Shown here piece after piece: positions 55,448 through 64,000 of a DNA stretch of 64,000 nucleotides. Position 1 is the first letter of the stretch, and every line of letters starts with the position of its first letter. The position numbers and the translations under genes were made by a program. This DNA is from Comamonas testosteroni ATCC 11996 (GTDB lineage Bacteria > Pseudomonadota > Gammaproteobacteria > Burkholderiales > Burkholderiaceae_C). The notes below the pieces were generated by a model. It saw only the letters and a list, made by a program, of their open reading frames with translations, made no database searches and had not been told where the DNA came from. The stretch spans positions 1 to 64,000 of the forward strand of contig NZ_AHIL01000049.1 in assembly GCF_000241525.1 (NCBI RefSeq), written 5' to 3'.

Positions 55448-57103
55448 TCAGACCGCCGGCGACTCGGCAACGACCCCGGCGGCCTCGACCAGCTGACGCG
55501 TATAGGACTGCTGCGGCGCCGTGAGCACCGCCTGCACCCCACCCTGCTCCACGATCTGCCCGTCCTTCATGACCAGCACCTCATGGGCCATGGCGCGAAT
55601 CACATCCACATCGTGGGTGATGAGCAGATAGGCCAGACCACGCTCCTTTTGCAGCCGCTGCAGCAGGGCCAGCACTTGCTGCTGAATGGTGACGTCGAGC
55701 GCACTGGTGGGCTCATCCAGTACCAGCACCTCGGGCTCCATGATGAGAGCTCGTGAAATCGCCAGGCGCTGCCGCTGCCCGCCCGAGAATTCATGCGGAT
55801 AGCGCTGCAGCAGGCCGGGAAACTGGGCCTCGGTCAGCCCCACCTCTTCCAGCATCTGGAGCACGCGCTCGCGCCGCAGCCCGGCGGCGAGCTCGGGCGC
55901 ATGAATCTGCAGGCCTTCACCGACGATCTCTTCCACCGTCATGCGCGGCGACAGCGAAGAAAACGGATCCTGAAACACCACCTGGATCTTGCGCCGCAGC
56001 GCCAGATTGGCCGCGCTGTTGCGGATGGCCGGCTGCTGCCACGGCCTGCCGGCCACCTGCAGCTCCCCGGCCACCGGCAACAGCCCCAGCACGGCCTGGG
56101 CCAGCGTGGATTTTCCCGAGCCCGATTCACCGATCACGCCCAGGGTGCGGCCCGGGCGCAGCAGCATATCCGCGCCCTTGACCGCCACGAATGCGCCTTT
56201 TTTGAACCAGCCACGAATGCCGGGCAAGGGTGTGGCATAGCTCACCTGCAGGGCCCGGGTCTGGACCACGGCCGCCTCGCCGGCCGGCTCGAGGCCCTCA
56301 ACCACATTGCGCACCGGCCGACTGGCCAGCAGCTTGCGGGTATAGGCATGCTGCGGGTTCTGCATGAGATCGGCCACAGCGCCCTGCTCCACGAGACGGC
56401 CTTTTTCCATGACCGCCACGCGGTCGGCGAAGCGGCGCACCAGGTTCAGGTCATGCGTGATCATCAGCACGGCCATGCCGGTCTGCCGCTGCAGATCCGC
56501 CAGCAGATCCAGGATCTGGCCACGCAGCGTCACATCGAGCGCCGTCGTCGGCTCGTCGGCCAGCAGCAGCCGGGGACGACTGGCCAGGGCCATGGCAATC
56601 ATGGCGCGCTGACGCTGGCCGCCGCTGAGCTGGTGCGGAAAGCTCTGCGCCCTGCGTCCAGGCTCGGGAATGCCGGTCGTGGCCAGCAGCTCCACCGCCT
56701 GCTCCAAGGCCTGGGCACGGCTCAGTGCCTGCTTGAGCTGCAGCACCTCGGCGACCTGCGCGCCCACGGTCATCAGCGGGTTCAGCGCCGTCATCGGCTC
56801 CTGAAAGATCATGGCGATATCGCCGCCGCGTATGCCCTGCATCTCGCGCTCCGAAAGCCCCAGCAGATCGCGCCCGTCCAGCAGGGCCCGGCCACCCAGT
56901 TGCGCATCGCCCACCAGGCGCAGCAGCGACAGCGCCGTGACCGACTTGCCCGAGCCGGATTCCCCCACCAGTGCCAGCTTTTCACCGGCCGCCAGCTCGA
57001 AACTCACATCCTGCACCACGGGCTTGCCAGCAAAAGACACGCTCAGATCATGCACGCTCAGCAGCTGGCTGCGGCTCTCCATCCCGTATTTCTCCTGGCT
57101 CAT
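55448..57103 (-). CDS. yejF: Peptide ABC transporter ATP-binding protein, duplicated ATPase (YejF)
   Basis: 551 residues with two ABC modules. Each has a Walker A (GESGSGKS, around residues 50 and 340), a signature (LSGGQRQRAMIAMALASRPR; FSGGQRQRLAISRALIMEPE) and a Walker B with D-E (LLLADEPTTALD; VLVLDEPTSALD). It powers uptake by the yejABE importer. The ATG at 57103 overlaps the yejE stop (ATGA); an in-frame ATG at 57082 also has a GGAG 9 nt upstream. Substrates of Yej systems are oligopeptides, including microcin C in E. coli. Confidence 0.95.
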   Translation of the reverse strand: MSQEKYGMESRSQLLSVHDLSVSFAGKPVVQDVSFELAAGEKLALVGESGSGKSVTALSLLRLVGDAQLGGRALLDGRDLLGLSEREMQGIRGGDIAMIFQEPMTALNPLMTVGAQVAEVLQLKQALSRAQALEQAVELLATTGIPEPGRRAQSFPHQLSGGQRQRAMIAMALASRPRLLLADEPTTALDVTLRGQILDLLADLQRQTGMAVLMITHDLNLVRRFADRVAVMEKGRLVEQGAVADLMQNPQHAYTRKLLASRPVRNVVEGLEPAGEAAVVQTRALQVSYATPLPGIRGWFKKGAFVAVKGADMLLRPGRTLGVIGESGSGKSTLAQAVLGLLPVAGELQVAGRPWQQPAIRNSAANLALRRKIQVVFQDPFSSLSPRMTVEEIVGEGLQIHAPELAAGLRRERVLQMLEEVGLTEAQFPGLLQRYPHEFSGGQRQRLAISRALIMEPEVLVLDEPTSALDVTIQQQVLALLQRLQKERGLAYLLITHDVDVIRAMAHEVLVMKDGQIVEQGGVQAVLTAPQQSYTRQLVEAAGVVAESPAV

Positions 57104-58245
57104 GGCTTGCCTCCCGCGCGCTTTGCTGCATGCGTGCGCGCCTGCTTGCGCGGGTCCAGCGCATCGCGCAGGGCATCCCCCATGAAGGTCAGCAGCAGCA
57201 GTGTGATGACCAGCACGCCAAAGGTGGACAGGGATATCCACCAGGCATCGATATTGTTCTTGCCCTGACTCAGCAGCTCGCCCAGGCTGGGCGTGCCCGG
57301 GGGAACACCCAGGCCCAGGAAATCCAGCGAGGTCAGCGCCAGGATGGCCCCGCTCATGCGGAATGGCAGAAAAGTGATCACCGGCGTCATGCTGTTGGGC
57401 AGGATGTGGCGAAAGATGATGGAGCGATTGCTGGCACCCAGCGCCTGGGCGGATTTCACATAGTCGAGCTGGCGGTTGCGCAGAAACTCGGCGCGCACAT
57501 AGTCGGCCAGCCCCATCCAGCCAAACAGGCTCAGCAGGATCAGCAGCAGCGAGACACTGGGCGCAAACAGCGCACTGAAGATGATGAGCAGGTAGAGCTC
57601 GGGCATGGAGCCCCAGATTTCCGTCAGGCGCTGAAAGGCCAGATCCGTCCTGCCGCCAAAGAAGCCCTGCACCGCCCCCGCCAGCACGCCCAGCAGCACG
57701 CCCACGGCCGTCAACGCCAGGCCGAACAGCACGCTGACGCGAAAACCGTAGATGAGCTGCGCCAGCAGATCGCGCCCCCGGTCATCGGTGCCCAGCCAGT
57801 TGTCCGCCGACGGTGCAGAAGGGTTGGGAGACTTGGCAAAGTAGTTGATGGTGGACTTGCCATAGCGGTTGAGCGGGAAGATCGCCCAGTTATCGCCCTC
57901 ACCGAGCTTTTGCCGGATGAAGGGGTCCAGATAGTCGGTAGGCGTATGGAAATCGCCGCCAAACGTGGTTTCCGGGTAATCGTGCAGCAGCGGCAGATAG
58001 GTCTGCCCCTCATAGCGCACGATGAGCGGCTTGTCGTTGGACAGCAACTCGGCAAACAGGCTGAGCACCACCAGCACCGAGAAGATCAGCAGGCTGACAA
58101 AGCCCAGCCGGTTGGATTTGAAACGCCTCCAGGCCCGACGCCCTGGGGATTCGGATTGGGCAGCAGGCGCCGCCGGCGCGCGCTCTACTCCTGTATTCAT
58201 AGCTTCTTGCGCTTGCGGGGCATTGGTTTGAGGCTTATCTTGCAT
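57100..58245 (-). CDS. yejE: Peptide ABC transporter permease YejE
   Basis: 381 residues. An N-terminal cytoplasmic region and one helix (NRLGFVSLLIFSVLVVLSLF), then a large periplasmic loop and the BPD permease domain with LGASNRSIIFRHILPNSMTP as the EAA-like loop. With YejB it forms the channel. The first 15 residues (MQDKPQTNAPQAQEA) are encoded by an arm of an interspersed repeat; a second ATG at 58200 would avoid it. It starts 3 bp after the yejB stop. Confidence 0.94.
   Translation of the reverse strand: MQDKPQTNAPQAQEAMNTGVERAPAAPAAQSESPGRRAWRRFKSNRLGFVSLLIFSVLVVLSLFAELLSNDKPLIVRYEGQTYLPLLHDYPETTFGGDFHTPTDYLDPFIRQKLGEGDNWAIFPLNRYGKSTINYFAKSPNPSAPSADNWLGTDDRGRDLLAQLIYGFRVSVLFGLALTAVGVLLGVLAGAVQGFFGGRTDLAFQRLTEIWGSMPELYLLIIFSALFAPSVSLLLILLSLFGWMGLADYVRAEFLRNRQLDYVKSAQALGASNRSIIFRHILPNSMTPVITFLPFRMSGAILALTSLDFLGLGVPPGTPSLGELLSQGKNNIDAWWISLSTFGVLVITLLLLTFMGDALRDALDPRKQARTHAAKRAGGKP
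58196..58245. repeat. Interspersed repeat arm inside the 5' end of yejE
   Basis: On the plus strand ATAGCTTCTTGCGCTTGCGG then GGCATTGGTTTGAGGC: the same pattern as one arm of the repeat between infB and rbfA (ATAGCTGCTAGCGCCTGCTG then CGCAAGGGTTTGAGGC). Confidence 0.65.
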
Positions 58246-58248
58246 AAA

Positions 58249-59277
58249 TCAGTCAAACTTGACCCGGGGGTCCACCCAGACATAGCAAAGATCGCTGATG
58301 AGCTTGGTCACCAGGCCGATCAGCGTGAACAGATAAAGCGTGCCCAGCACCACGGGAAAGTCGCGCCGGATCACGCTTTCGTAGCTGAGCAGACCCAGAC
58401 CGTCGAGCGAGAACAGGGTCTCGATCAGCAGCGCCCCGGCAAAGAAGGCACCGATGAAAGCCGAGGGAAAGCCCGTAACGATGGGAATCAGCGCATTGCG
58501 AAACACATGCTTGTAGAGCACCTGGCGCTCGGACAGGCCCTTGGCGCGGGCCGTCAGCACATACTGCTTGCGGATCTCCTCAAGAAACGAGTTCTTGGTC
58601 AGCATGGCTGTCACGGCAAAGCTGCCGGCCACCATGGCCGTCACGGGCAGCGCGATATGCCAGAGATAGTCCGCCACCTTGCCCATGGTGCTGAGCTCGT
58701 CGAAATTGGCCGATGTCAGCCCGCGCAGCGGAAACCACTGCAGCTGCCCGCCAAAGATGACCAGCAGCGCCACACCCAGCACAAAGCCAGGGATGGCATA
58801 GCCGATGAGAATCACAATGGTGGTCGCCAGATCGAAGCGTGAGCCCGCTCGCACGGCCTTGGCCACGCCCAGCGGCACAGCCACCAGATAGCTGATGAAA
58901 AACGTCCACAGGCCCAGGCTGATGGAGACCGGCAGCTTTTCCTTGACCAGCGCCCAGACGCTTTTGTTCTGAAAAAAGCTGGTACCCAGATCGAAGCGCG
59001 CAAACTGGCCCAGCATCTGCACGAACCGTTCGACCGGCGGCTTGTCAAAGCCGTACAGCGCCTTGATCTCCTCCAGGCGCTTGGGATCCACGCCCTGGCC
59101 GCCGCGATAGCTCATGGAAGCGCCTTCGGCTCCATGTCCAGCGCCAGCCTTGGCCTCGGCCAGATACTGCTCCACCGGGCCGCCGGGCACAAACTGGATG
59201 ACCACAAAGGTCAGCAGCAGCACGCCCAGCAGCGTGGGGATCATCAGCAAAATACGTTTGAGAATATAGGCAAACAT
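58249..59277 (-). CDS. yejB: Peptide ABC transporter permease YejB
   Basis: 342 residues. MFAYILKRILLMIPTLLGVL begins the first helix; the insert with YRGGQGVDPKRLEEIKALYG and RFVQMLGQFARFDLGTSFF is typical of YejB; the EAA-like loop is LTARAKGLSERQVLYKHVFR. It pairs with YejE. The gap to yejA is 104 bp and holds a GC-rich repeat-like stretch. Confidence 0.95.
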   Translation of the reverse strand: MFAYILKRILLMIPTLLGVLLLTFVVIQFVPGGPVEQYLAEAKAGAGHGAEGASMSYRGGQGVDPKRLEEIKALYGFDKPPVERFVQMLGQFARFDLGTSFFQNKSVWALVKEKLPVSISLGLWTFFISYLVAVPLGVAKAVRAGSRFDLATTIVILIGYAIPGFVLGVALLVIFGGQLQWFPLRGLTSANFDELSTMGKVADYLWHIALPVTAMVAGSFAVTAMLTKNSFLEEIRKQYVLTARAKGLSERQVLYKHVFRNALIPIVTGFPSAFIGAFFAGALLIETLFSLDGLGLLSYESVIRRDFPVVLGTLYLFTLIGLVTKLISDLCYVWVDPRVKFD

Positions 59278-59381
59278 CTTCGATCAACCCTTGTTTTCAG
59301 CCGCAGCGCCGGGCCGCCCCAAGCAAGGCCAGCCCCCTCGGGGGACAGCAACCCGTGCAACGGTGGAGCGTGGGGGCGACT
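59278..59381. other. yejA-yejB spacer with GC-rich palindromes
   Basis: The stretch contains CCCCCTCGGGGG and GCCGCCCC-rich sequence typical of short intergenic repeats in Comamonadaceae. It may be a processing or stabilising element between the receptor gene and the rest of the operon. Confidence 0.4.
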
Positions 59382-61196
59382 TCACTTGGCCCACCAGGCA
59401 TAGACCGCCCATAGCTCGCCCGGCGAATAGGCCGGAATCTGCCCCGGCAGCGCCAGCCTCCAGGCGTCATAGACCATGCGGTGCGTGCCCGAGTAGTACT
59501 GCGGGATAAGGTAATGGCCGTGCACGATGATGCGCTCCAGCGCATGGCAGGCGGGCAGCATCTGCTGCTCGGACTTGGCCGCAGCCATCTGGGCGATGAT
59601 GGCATCCACCGCCTTGCTCTTGAGGCCGACATAGTTCGAGGCTCCCTCCACATCGGCGGCGGCGCTGCCAAACAGCTCGGCATATTCCTGACCCGGGTTG
59701 TGCGTACCGGGCACGTTCAGCGTCACGATGTCGAAGTCGTATTTGTCCATGCGCTGCTGATAGAGCGCGTAGTCCACATTGCGCACCTTGAGCGTGATGC
59801 CCAGCTTTTCCAGATTGCGCATCCAGCTGCTGACGATCTTGACGCCGCTCTCACTGCTGTCCAGATACTCCAGCACCATGGGCTCGCCGCTGGCGTTGCG
59901 CAAGGCTCCGCCCCTGACCGTCCAGCCTGCATCGGCCAGCAGCTTCTGCGCGCGGCGCAGATTGCCGCGCAGGCCGTCGCCCGTATCGGTGCGTGGCGGC
60001 TGGGCCATGGGCCCCAGCGTGGCGGGCGGCAGGCTGGTCTTGAAAGGGGTGAGCAGGGCCAGCTCCGCCTCGGTGGGTTCGCCCCGGGTCTCGCACGCCG
60101 TGTTGCCGAACAACCCGTGCACGCGCTGGTAGGCGCCGTAGAACATCTGGCGGTTCATCCACTCGTAGTCATAGGCCAGACCCAAGGCCTCGCGCACGCG
60201 CACATCCTTGAGCTGCTCGCGGCGCAGGTTCAGGAAAAAGCTCTGAAAACCTGAGGGCAGCTTATTCTCGAATGCGCCCTTGACCAGCTCGCCCGAGGCA
60301 AAGCGCCGCCCCGTCAACCGCCTGGCCCAGTCACCCGCGCTATTGATGCGCATGAGATCGAACTCGCCGGCCTTGAGCGCCTCCAGCCGCGCCGTTCCGT
60401 CCTTGTAGATCTTGATGGTGATGCGGTCGAAGTTGGCCAGGCCGACACGCACCGGCAAGGCTGCCCCCCAGTAGCCCGCGTCGCGCACATAGCTGATGTC
60501 CTTGCCGAACTTGACCGGACCGATCTTGTAGGGCCCGCTGCCGATCGGCGTGTCCATCACCACCTGGTCAAAGGCCTTGGGCTTGCCATCGGCGCCCAGC
60601 CCCCAGTCGCGGCTGAACACCGGCAGCAGGGTGCCCACGGTCAGCGGCAGGTCACGATTGGGCTTCTTGAAGCGAAAGCGCACCGTGCGCTCGTCGATCA
60701 CGTCACAGCCGGCCACCTCGGCAAACAGCGTCTTGTAGCCGGGCGAGACATATTTGCTCAGCAGCGTCTCGTAGCTGTGCTTCACATCCTGAGCCAGCAC
60801 CGGCTTGCCGTTGTGAAAGCGCGCCTGTTTGCGCAGTTTGAAGGTCGCGGACAGGCCGTCGGCCGCCACCTCCACATCCTCGGCCAGCAGGCCGTAGCCC
60901 GTCGCCGTCTCGTCGAGACTGGGAGTCAGCAAGGTCTCGAACAGCATGTCCGCCAGATAGGCGGGCGGCGAGCCCTTGATCGTGAAGGGGTTGTACTTGT
61001 CGAAGGTCGAATAGCGCAGATTGCTGACCATGCGCAGCTCGCCGCCCTTGGGCGCTTGAGGGTTCACATAGTCAAAGTGCTTGAAGTCGGCCGCATACTT
61101 GGGCTGACCCCAGAGCGCATAGCCATGTGCTGCCAGGGCAGGTGTGGCAACTTGGCTGCTGACAATCAGGGCTGAGCAAATCATCCAATGGCGCAT
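59382..61196 (-). CDS. yejA: Peptide ABC transporter substrate-binding protein YejA
   Basis: 604 residues from the ATG at 61196. A signal peptide (LIVSSQVATPALA) precedes HGYALWGQPKYAADFKHFDY, a YejA hallmark; the SBP_bac_5 fold follows with LRKQARFHNGKPVLAQDVKH and VRVREALGLAYDYEWMNRQM. It captures oligopeptides in the periplasm. The frame is open to 62138, opposite fabI; that part is a shadow. It heads the yejABEF operon and is divergent from fabI. Confidence 0.95.
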   Translation of the reverse strand: MRHWMICSALIVSSQVATPALAAHGYALWGQPKYAADFKHFDYVNPQAPKGGELRMVSNLRYSTFDKYNPFTIKGSPPAYLADMLFETLLTPSLDETATGYGLLAEDVEVAADGLSATFKLRKQARFHNGKPVLAQDVKHSYETLLSKYVSPGYKTLFAEVAGCDVIDERTVRFRFKKPNRDLPLTVGTLLPVFSRDWGLGADGKPKAFDQVVMDTPIGSGPYKIGPVKFGKDISYVRDAGYWGAALPVRVGLANFDRITIKIYKDGTARLEALKAGEFDLMRINSAGDWARRLTGRRFASGELVKGAFENKLPSGFQSFFLNLRREQLKDVRVREALGLAYDYEWMNRQMFYGAYQRVHGLFGNTACETRGEPTEAELALLTPFKTSLPPATLGPMAQPPRTDTGDGLRGNLRRAQKLLADAGWTVRGGALRNASGEPMVLEYLDSSESGVKIVSSWMRNLEKLGITLKVRNVDYALYQQRMDKYDFDIVTLNVPGTHNPGQEYAELFGSAAADVEGASNYVGLKSKAVDAIIAQMAAAKSEQQMLPACHALERIIVHGHYLIPQYYSGTHRMVYDAWRLALPGQIPAYSPGELWAVYAWWAK

Positions 61197-61316
61197 GCGA
61201 CAATTCTGCCCTACCCCGACTGATTCGCACCCAGTTCGTACAGATACGTTTTCAAAGATGGCGCGTCTGCCACAGATGCAGCCATCATCTCTTTCAATTT
61301 TCTTTGGAGAACAACA

Positions 61317-62117
61317 ATGGGTTTTCTCGCCGGTAAAAAGCTGCTGATCACGGGCGTTCTGTCCAACCGTTCCATTGCCTACGGCATTGCCAAGGCCTGC
61401 CACGAGCAAGGCGCAGAACTGGCTTTCAGCTATGTGGGTGAACGCTTCAAGGACCGCATTACCGAATTTGCTGCCGACTTCGACTCCAAGCTGGTGTTCG
61501 ACTGCGACGTGGGCGACGACGCCCAGATCGAAAAGCTGTTCGCCGACCTGGGCGCCACCTGGGGCAAGTTCGACGGCTTTGTGCACTCCATCGGTTTTGC
61601 CCCCCGTGAAGCCATTGCCGGCAACTTCCTCGACGGCCTGAGCCGCGAGAACTTCAAGATCGCCCACGATATCAGCGCCTACAGCTTCCCCGCCATGGCC
61701 AAGGCGGCCCTGCCTTACCTGAACGACAAGTCCTCGCTGCTGACGCTGTCCTATCTGGGCGCTCTGCGCTCCATCCCCAACTACAACACCATGGGCCTGG
61801 CCAAGGCATCGCTGGAAGCTTCCGTGCGCTACCTGGCCGAAGCCGTGGGCCGCACTGCCGACGGCCGCGCCATCCGCGCCAACGGCATCTCCGCCGGCCC
61901 CATCAAGACCCTGGCGGCCTCGGGCATCAAGGACTTCGGCAAGCTGCTGGGCCGCGTGGCCGATGCTGCGCCCCTGCGCCGCAACGTGACCATTGAAGAC
62001 GTGGGCAATGTCGCTGCCTTCCTGCTGTCCGACCTGGCCTCCGGCGTGACCGCCGAGATCACCTATGTGGACGGCGGCTTCAGCCAGACCGCAGGCCTGT
62101 CGGCCGACCAGGTCTGA
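61317..62117 (+). CDS. fabI: Enoyl-ACP reductase (NADH)
   Basis: 266 residues. [20 protein letters not shown] contains the FabI nucleotide site; the catalytic pair is in [11 protein letters not shown] (Y-x6-K); [17 protein letters not shown] ends the protein. It reduces enoyl-ACP in the last step of fatty-acid elongation and is the triclosan/isoniazid-type target class. A TTGGAGAACAACA ribosome-binding site fixes the ATG. Divergent from yejA across 120 bp. Confidence 0.97.
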   Translation: MGFLAGKKLLITGVLSNRSIAYGIAKACHEQGAELAFSYVGERFKDRITEFAADFDSKLVFDCDVGDDAQIEKLFADLGATWGKFDGFVHSIGFAPREAIAGNFLDGLSRENFKIAHDISAYSFPAMAKAALPYLNDKSSLLTLSYLGALRSIPNYNTMGLAKASLEASVRYLAEAVGRTADGRAIRANGISAGPIKTLAASGIKDFGKLLGRVADAAPLRRNVTIEDVGNVAAFLLSDLASGVTAEITYVDGGFSQTAGLSADQV

Positions 62118-62139
62118 GCCCCAGGCTTTTGACGACACC

Positions 62140-62178
62140 AGCCCCGCAGGCTTCAGCAGCCGGCGGGGCTTTGTTTTT
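62140..62178 (+). terminator. Rho-independent terminator after fabI
   Basis: AGCCCCGC and GCGGGGCT pair around a long loop, followed by TTGTTTTT. Confidence 0.82.
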
Positions 62179-62289
62179 GGGGACCGCTGCCGAGATCTTG
62201 GCCCTTGCCCTACAAGCGCGGCAAGGCACTGACGCTATGGTTCACAGTGTTTTCTCTATGGTTCTGACGAATATTCAAGAGGAGCTTAC

Positions 62290-62811
62290 ATGCCATATCG
62301 TTTTCTCATCCTGACCGCATCCGCTGCTGCCCTGACGGCGTGCAGCACCCCCGAGCCCCAGCCCGCCCAGGCCATCGCCAGATTGCAGGCCACTTCGGGC
62401 AGCAAGGTCAGCGGCGATGTGAAATTCACCCAGAAGAGTGGCCAGCAGGTCGTGATCAATGCCGTGATTCACGGCCTCAAGCCCAATTCCGAGCACGGCT
62501 TTCACATCCACGACAAGGGCGACTGCGGCGACAACGGCAATGCCGCTGCCGGCCACTTCAACCCGCTGGGCAATCCGCATGGCAAATATGACTCGACCCA
62601 GCACCATATGGGCGATCTGCCAAGCCTGAAGGCCGACTCCAACGGCGTGGCCACCGCCAACGTACAGTCGGCAGACATCACCTTGCTGGCCGGCCCTGGC
62701 AATGTCATAGGCCGGGCAGTGATCGTCCATGCCCAGCCCGACGACTACACCACCCAGCCCACGGGCAATGCCGGCGCGCGCATCGCCTGCGCCGTCATCA
62801 GCCGCGACTGA
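62290..62811 (+). CDS. sodC: Cu/Zn superoxide dismutase, lipoprotein form
   Basis: 173 residues. A signal peptide with lipobox LTAC (Cys18) anchors it in the envelope. Metal ligands: HGFHIHDKGDC (Cu His pair), AGHFNPLGNPHGKYD (bridging and Zn His/Asp), HHMGDLPSL; the electrostatic and active-site Arg lies in TGNAGARIACAVI, and the disulfide uses the two Cys. It protects the periplasm from superoxide. An AAGAGGAGCTTAC ribosome-binding site precedes the ATG. Confidence 0.95.
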   Translation: MPYRFLILTASAAALTACSTPEPQPAQAIARLQATSGSKVSGDVKFTQKSGQQVVINAVIHGLKPNSEHGFHIHDKGDCGDNGNAAAGHFNPLGNPHGKYDSTQHHMGDLPSLKADSNGVATANVQSADITLLAGPGNVIGRAVIVHAQPDDYTTQPTGNAGARIACAVISRD

Positions 62812-62829
62812 AGGCCCTGCCGCTTTGAC

Positions 62830-62860
62830 AAAAGCCGCTGCCTGGCTGCAGCGGCTTTTT
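62830..62860 (+). terminator. Rho-independent terminator after sodC
   Basis: AAAGCCGCTGC and GCAGCGGCTTT pair closely, followed by TTC; 19 bp after the stop codon. Confidence 0.88.
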
Positions 62861-62988
62861 CATTGGAATCACCACAATCCCTATAGATAAGCCGCTGATA
62901 GCTATGTTCTTTGATATGGGTTCGTACCCGCATCGACAGCACAGGCTCCGCGCTCTAGCATGAGTTGCATCTTTACCGGGAGATAGCC

Positions 62989-63894
62989 ATGCCTGAACCA
63001 CGGCACCGATCCCTTCGGGAATGCATTCTCTGTCTGGTCTGCGCCTGCCTCTGCATGGGCTTTGCTGCCGTGCGGGCCCAGACCACGGCCCAGCCGCCTT
63101 CGCTGATGCTGGCCCAGGTCTGGCGCAGCGGCCTGCCGCTGCAGGACTACTGGGTCAGCGAAAAACTGGACGGCGTACGCGGCTACTGGAACGGCCACCA
63201 GCTCGTCAGCCGTGGCGGGCAGCGGATCGCGACGCCAGAGTGGTTTGTTCGGGATTGGCCGGCCACCCCCATGGATGGCGAGCTCTGGGCCGGACGCGGC
63301 CGGTTTGCCCATGCCCAGTCCACCACGGCACAGGCCATCCCGGACGATCGGGCCTGGCGCCAGATGAGATTCATGGTGTTTGATCTTCCCGCAGCTCCGG
63401 GCAGCTTTGACCAGCGCCTGCCGCTGCTGCAGCGCACCGTCGGGGTCATTTCCCAGGACTGGCTGCAGATGGTGGAGCAGCGCAAGCTGGGCTCGGAAGC
63501 CGAGTTGCAGCAATGGCTGCACACGGTCGTCAAAGGCGGCGGCGAGGGCTTGATGCTGCACAAAGGCAGCGCGCCCTATCGCCCGGGCCGCAGCGACGAC
63601 CTGCTCAAGCTCAAGCCCTTCGATGATGCCGAAGCCCGGATCATAGGCTACAAAAGCGGACGCGGGCAATGGCAGGGCATGACGGGTGCGCTGCTGGTGC
63701 AGACCCCGGACGGCAAGCAGTTTTCACTGGGCTCCGGACTGACAGCGCAGATGCGCAAAACCCCGCCTGCGCTCGGCAGCTGGGTCACCTACCGCTACCA
63801 GGGCCTGCACGAAAAAAGCGGCCTGCCGCGCTTTGCCCGCTTCTTGCGCGTGCGCAGCGAGCCCGGCTTTCAGCCCGAGCCGGCAGGCCCGTGA
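62989..63894 (+). CDS. ATP-dependent DNA ligase, LigE type, with a signal peptide
   Basis: 301 residues from the ATG at 62989 (GGGAGAT ribosome-binding site). The N-terminus is a Cys-rich hydrophobic signal peptide ending near AAVRAQ. The adenylation Lys is K59 in EKLDGVRGYW, followed by VFDLPAAPGS (motif III), EGLMLHKGS (motif IV) and LKLKPF (motif V). An OB-like C-terminal part ends LPRFARFLRVRSEPG. This is the short, helper-independent LigE group, predicted to act in the periplasm, perhaps on incoming DNA during uptake. It follows sodC by 177 bp with a terminator between. Confidence 0.92.
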   Translation: MPEPRHRSLRECILCLVCACLCMGFAAVRAQTTAQPPSLMLAQVWRSGLPLQDYWVSEKLDGVRGYWNGHQLVSRGGQRIATPEWFVRDWPATPMDGELWAGRGRFAHAQSTTAQAIPDDRAWRQMRFMVFDLPAAPGSFDQRLPLLQRTVGVISQDWLQMVEQRKLGSEAELQQWLHTVVKGGGEGLMLHKGSAPYRPGRSDDLLKLKPFDDAEARIIGYKSGRGQWQGMTGALLVQTPDGKQFSLGSGLTAQMRKTPPALGSWVTYRYQGLHEKSGLPRFARFLRVRSEPGFQPEPAGP

Positions 63895-63953
63895 TTCAGG
63901 CGTCCTCGCAGACTGCCCCCCCGCCATGCGTTTGAATCCCGCGACATCAGTGG

Positions 63954-64000
63954 CTACGGCAGTTGCGCCCCCAGGTCGCGCGCGGCCTGCAATACGTTTT
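63954..64000 (-). CDS. 3' end of a gene running off the right edge
   Basis: The minus-strand frame reads NVLQAARDLGAQLP and ends with TAG at 63954. Composition looks coding, and the gene would be convergent with the ligase gene. Too short for any identification. Confidence 0.4.
   Translation of the reverse strand, partial: NVLQAARDLGAQLP

Noticed and set aside
61197..62138. N-terminal extension of yejA by 314 codons
   Set aside because: The extension is antisense to fabI. The signal peptide begins at 61196.
62880..62925. Possible further copy of the interspersed repeat (GATAGCTATG)
   Set aside because: Only about 10 bases match the arm; too weak to call.

Overview
The window looks like a chromosome segment of a Comamonas-type bacterium (Burkholderiales, Comamonadaceae). 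Three things support this. The rimP-nusA-infB-rbfA-truB-typA run lies on one strand, two orphan Bug-type solute receptors are present, and there is a Trp-rich small protein of the TIGR04438 type. The assignment rests on recalled family patterns, not on a database search.

1-4.2 kb (minus strand): a two-partner secretion pair, outer-membrane transporter tpsB followed by exoprotein tpsA, which runs off the left edge. Next to it is a broken SRAP (YedK-like) gene that abuts the 3' half of a tRNA-Leu(CAA).

4.2-17 kb: patchy accessory DNA. It holds a small Lys-rich protein, CorA, a DUF3455 lipoprotein-ECF sigma-anti-sigma operon, a carboxymuconolactone decarboxylase-like gene divergent from an HxlR regulator, and a prophage tail-gene remnant. 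A tandemly duplicated small lipoprotein unit has an operator-like inverted repeat at identical spacing in both copies. A membrane diguanylate cyclase, a degenerate coding remnant, a secreted penicillin-acylase-like hydrolase, an SDR and a DUF1488-like protein complete the region.

17-34.7 kb: c-di-GMP signalling and microaerobic respiration. A LuxR regulator, a PAS-GGDEF-EAL protein and an HD-GYP-like protein are followed by TauE/SafE-hemN, divergent fnr, and the full cbb3 oxidase set ccoISNOQPGH, then a universal stress protein. Three sites match or nearly match the FNR/ANR box TTGAT-N4-ATCAA, upstream of fnr/hemN, ccoN and ccoI/usp. The Fnr-like protein has the four Fe-S cysteines and an ExxSR recognition helix, so the cluster is probably one oxygen-controlled regulon.

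34.9-44.2 kb: a malonate pathway (malonyl-CoA decarboxylase, Bug receptor, malonyl-CoA synthetase), lgt, a second Bug receptor, ilvD, a small Trp-rich protein and a class I cytochrome c.

44.5-55.3 kb: the translation operon listed above, then a thioredoxin-like protein, cbpA-cbpM and a small basic protein.

55.4-64 kb: a yejABEF peptide ABC importer, fabI, a lipoprotein Cu/Zn superoxide dismutase, a signal-peptide-bearing ATP-dependent DNA ligase (LigE type), and the 3' end of one more gene. A family of interspersed repeats is visible between infB and rbfA, after yejF, and inside the 5' end of yejE, where it is translated.
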